Shown here piece after piece: positions 5,663 to 5,867 of a stretch of DNA of 5,867 nucleotides. Origin of the DNA: Propionibacteriaceae bacterium (lineage in GTDB: Bacteria > Actinomycetota > Actinomycetes > Propionibacteriales > Propionibacteriaceae); contig JAUMYR010000106.1 of assembly GCA_030528545.1 (NCBI GenBank), forward strand, positions 3,860 through 9,726, given 5' to 3'. Within the stretch, counting starts at the first letter, position 1. Each line of letters starts with the position of its first letter. Under the pieces are notes generated by a model. The model made no database searches. It was not told the origin of the DNA and saw nothing but the letters and a program-made list of their open reading frames with translations. Both the position numbers and the translations under genes were made by a program.

Positions 5663-5867
5663 CCCGATCTCAACTCGCAGGCTTTCTCTTCGGCCTGGTG
5701 TGTCATCAGAACCGGCTAAATCGAGATCCGAAGAAAAAGTGGTGCAGGGGCTGCTCACGTGCCGCTCCGGCCGCCAGGCCAATTTTCAGCCACCAGTACG
5801 TTGATGGCGATGGTTCGCCAGCGCTGCGGTTCCGGGATTCTTATCGGGGCTGGAACTGGGGAACCCG
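5663..5867. other. Region after the transporter with no supported gene
   Basis: No frame on either strand has convincing coding character. A plus-strand frame from GTG 5698 stays open to the right edge (VCHQNRLNRDPKKKWCRGC...), but its third positions are not G/C-biased like the genes to the left. ATG 5804 (MAMVRQRCGSG...) also runs off the edge without a Shine-Dalgarno site. A minus-strand frame entering from the right edge and ending in a stop just after NWPGGRSGT is also possible. The region is locally A-rich (about 5717-5740). It may hold the end of a neighbouring gene or a non-coding spacer. Confidence 0.5.
5682..5739. repeat. Imperfect 12-bp inverted repeat downstream of the transporter
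   Basis: CTTTCTCTTCGG (5682-5693) and CCGAAGAAAAAG (5728-5739) pair at 11 of 12 positions across a 34-nt spacer. A second pair, GATCTC (5666-5671) with GAGATC (5723-5728), shares position 5728 with the first and crosses it, so the two would be alternative folds. No T-run follows, and the long spacer is unlike a classical terminator. It could still be a transcription-end structure for the transporter gene, or a remnant of inserted DNA. Confidence 0.4.

Noticed and set aside
4094..5782. 562-codon minus-strand open frame opposite the transporter
   Set aside because: The plus strand clearly encodes SulP with its family motifs. The opposite frame is Gln/Arg/Gly/Asp-rich and featureless, as expected of an antisense shadow.
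1..5867. CRISPR array, tRNA/rRNA genes, insertion sequences, defence operon
   Set aside because: No regularly spaced repeats, cloverleaf-like sequence, transposase frame or known defence protein motif was found. The only nuclease has a signal peptide and wall anchor, so it is not an intracellular defence enzyme.

Overview
This is a high-GC chromosomal segment, most likely from an actinobacterium (Actinomycetota). The clues are strongly G/C-biased third codon positions, a SulP transporter and a GNAT acetyltransferase that read like actinobacterial proteins, a secreted nuclease ending in an LPxTG sortase signal, and promoter-like TAnnnT boxes placed 6-7 nt before ATG codons, the arrangement of leaderless actinobacterial transcripts. 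A Gram-positive wall is well supported by the sortase signal. I do not assign a genus.

Layout. Positions 1-2548 (minus strand) hold nearly all of a large secreted nuclease: signal peptide, lamin-tail domain, OB-fold domain, endonuclease/exonuclease/phosphatase (EEP) domain, Pro/Ser-rich wall spacer and LPRTG. Its last codons run off the left edge. An 81-nt gap (2549-2629) holds a hairpin, a candidate promoter and direct repeats. A GNAT acetyltransferase follows on the minus strand (2630 to about 3115). Its start region is unusual: a promoter-like box points at an ATG that is out of frame with it and opens a 23-codon reading frame ending across the acetyltransferase start. Between this gene and the divergent plus-strand genes lies a perfect 9-bp inverted repeat (3206-3230), in the shared -35 zone of both directions. 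On the plus strand come a PAP2-type membrane phosphatase (3248-3865) and a SulP-family anion transporter with a STAS domain (3920-5662). The final 205 nt (5663-5867) hold no gene I can support, but they contain an imperfect 12-bp inverted repeat and look less G/C-biased than the rest.

How the parts may work together. The nuclease would act at the cell surface on extracellular nucleic acid. The phosphatase and transporter act in the cytoplasmic membrane. A link through scavenging of phosphate or other anions is possible but is only inference from adjacency. No mobile element, CRISPR array, tRNA, rRNA or recognisable defence system was seen. The most unusual features are the regulatory architecture at 3100-3250 and the loss of a conserved lysine in the phosphatase motif 1.
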